From: Bacillota bacterium
Lineage (GTDB): Bacteria > Bacillota > Clostridia > Oscillospirales > Ruminococcaceae
DNA: 33,056 nt
Assembly: GCA_023418925.1 (NCBI GenBank)
Contig: JAEZYS010000015.1
Span: forward strand, 1 to 33,056
Direction of reading: 5' to 3'
Shown: in pieces, positions 31,902 to 33,056 of the stretch
Numbering within the stretch: position 1 is the stretch's first letter
Layout: each line of letters opens with the position of its first letter
Notes under the pieces: model-generated
What the model was told of the DNA's origin: nothing
Database searches by the model: none
What the model saw: the letters and a program-made list of their open reading frames with translations, nothing else
Translations under genes and position numbers: made by a program

Positions 31902-32056
31902 TCATAAATAATTCCTGCAAGTAAAAAAGGAAATCACATTAATTAAAATGAATTTTGGCATTTTATTAGCAAAATAATCACAAAACCCTTCTGTAATCAT
32001 ATAATGCTTAAGAAAAGTGTTTCTTTAACATTTTATTATTTGCAGGGGGTTTTAAT

Positions 32057-32908
32057 ATGGAATATATAAGCTGTACAAAGCCAAACTCCAACAAAATTGT
32101 AAATATGACGCTGGAATTCTGGATAGTAAGTTCTTTGGAGCATATTGCCGTTATACTTAATTCACAGCAGGAAAACGGCATTTCATTACCTGAAAGTTTC
32201 CGTAGTAAACTGACTGCATTATCAGAAAAACTCAGTGAAGTTCTGACAGAAGTAAAGAGAAATTATCTTATAAGTCCAAGAAATCTGATACTGGATTTTT
32301 TGAATGTCAACCGATTTTTCATAAACATTCTTGAAAGGATGAAATTTGAAGTAATTAATGGTATGCCTATTCCGTATCAGTTTGTTATACATCTGATTTA
32401 TGAACAGGAATATGCCTCTGAAATTTTCAGGATGAACACATCCATCCCATCTTCAAACAAGTGTCCGTCTTATCCTATAATAAAATTTAATGCCCCGATG
32501 TTTTCAGGTTCAGTAATATACTGTATTTGCAGCAGTATTTATTTCTGGAGCATCATTGCTGCAGAGCATACTGATTTTCTAATGAACCTTATACCTATGA
32601 AAGTAAAAAATTCTTATGGTGCAGAACATATACTGAACAGTTATCGTAGCAAATTCAACAATATATGCTATATCATTTCTGAAATTAAAGACATGACAAA
32701 TGATGAAATTTATGCCATTCTTCAGGATTTCAGTAAATACAGTAATACAATATTAAGCTTAATTTATGAAGTCTATGGAACAGGAATAACAGACAAAATA
32801 TTAGATACCTCGCCTGAATATCCTAACAATATCATCAAACATATTGCAAATGAACATTTATACATAAAAGCCTTATGTGAAGATTTTGAAAAATACCTGA
32901 AAAAATAA
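32057..32908 (+). CDS. DUF2935-family helical protein
   Basis: The 283-residue protein starts at ATG 32057 behind CAGGGGG. It is all-helical and shows two copies of the DUF2935 pattern: LEFWIVSSLEHIAVILNSQ near the N-terminus and IYFWSIIAAEHTDFLMNLI near the middle (FW, then EH four to six residues later). The fold is ferritin-like in appearance, but no metal binding has been shown by anything seen here. There is no signal peptide or membrane helix. It lies alone between bioY and a strong terminator. Function is unknown. Confidence 0.75.
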   Translation: MEYISCTKPNSNKIVNMTLEFWIVSSLEHIAVILNSQQENGISLPESFRSKLTALSEKLSEVLTEVKRNYLISPRNLILDFLNVNRFFINILERMKFEVINGMPIPYQFVIHLIYEQEYASEIFRMNTSIPSSNKCPSYPIIKFNAPMFSGSVIYCICSSIYFWSIIAAEHTDFLMNLIPMKVKNSYGAEHILNSYRSKFNNICYIISEIKDMTNDEIYAILQDFSKYSNTILSLIYEVYGTGITDKILDTSPEYPNNIIKHIANEHLYIKALCEDFEKYLKK

Positions 32909-32986
32909 AAACAGCCTGCACAGGATAGTCTAATCCGCTCCCTGTCAAGTAGACAGACTAAAAAACAAAAGAATATTTAGTATGTG

Positions 32987-33022
32987 AATTCCACCCTCTT
33001 GAGCAGCAGGGTGGAATTTTTC
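32987..33022 (+). terminator. Intrinsic terminator after the DUF2935 gene
   Basis: AATTCCACCCT (32987-32997) pairs with AGGGTGGAATT (33008-33018), a perfect 11-bp stem followed by TTTTC. Confidence 0.85.
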
Positions 33023-33056
33023 ACGCCACATTGGCGTAATGAAATTCCATAGGTGT

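Overview
The window looks like chromosomal DNA of a low-GC, endospore-forming member of the Clostridia, most likely a Ruminococcus/Oscillospirales-type gut anaerobe. The signs are AT-rich DNA, strong AGGAGG-type ribosome binding sites, a cotJA-cotJB-cotJC spore-coat operon, acetate kinase next to TmcAL, a BioY biotin transporter and many lipoproteins and surface proteins. The species assignment is inference.

Left third (1 to about 10480): an integrated element that ends at a tRNA-Thr(CGU) gene. It reads like a Gram-positive phage-satellite (PICI/SaPI-like) or small integrative element. An XRE repressor and a tyrosine integrase run rightward. A leftward operon of a frameshifted HTH gene, two small unknown genes, an excisionase-like gene, a CHC2 zinc-finger primase and a VapE-type helicase/Rep diverges from them. 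Between the two arms are two consensus promoters that face each other and a symmetric array of four operator half-sites. Just past the rep gene, ten GGAAC/GTTCC iterons flank a very AT-rich core, a good candidate replication origin. Accessory genes follow: a MazF/PemK-like toxin with a partner, a large lipoprotein, and a cluster of one ribbon-helix-helix and three small HTH-like proteins. No left attachment site, relaxase, capsid or terminase gene is visible, so the left boundary is probably outside the window.

Middle (10480-20980): a signal-peptidase-like membrane protein that seems to lack the catalytic serine, an isochorismatase-family hydrolase, a PF06541 membrane protein, then the cotJ operon, whose CotJA carries a long Pro/Met/Ser/Thr repeat extension. 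Two decayed IS3-family elements follow, then a Thr-rich lipoprotein and a 702-residue surface protein with glycine-rich repeats and two InlB-type repeats. Related hairpin elements sit upstream of both of these last genes.

Right third (20981-33056): tRNA-Leu(UAG), a Na/Pi-cotransporter-family protein with a PhoU-like tail, a MITE-like inverted-repeat element, a membrane-anchored protein with TSP3 calcium repeats and a vWA domain, another PF06541 protein, ackA divergent from tmcAL, an AI-2E-family permease divergent from bioY (with a BirA-type operator over its promoter and a possible leader attenuator), and a DUF2935 protein. Most units are bounded by clear intrinsic terminators, so the right side reads as ordinary core chromosome and the left side as accessory DNA.
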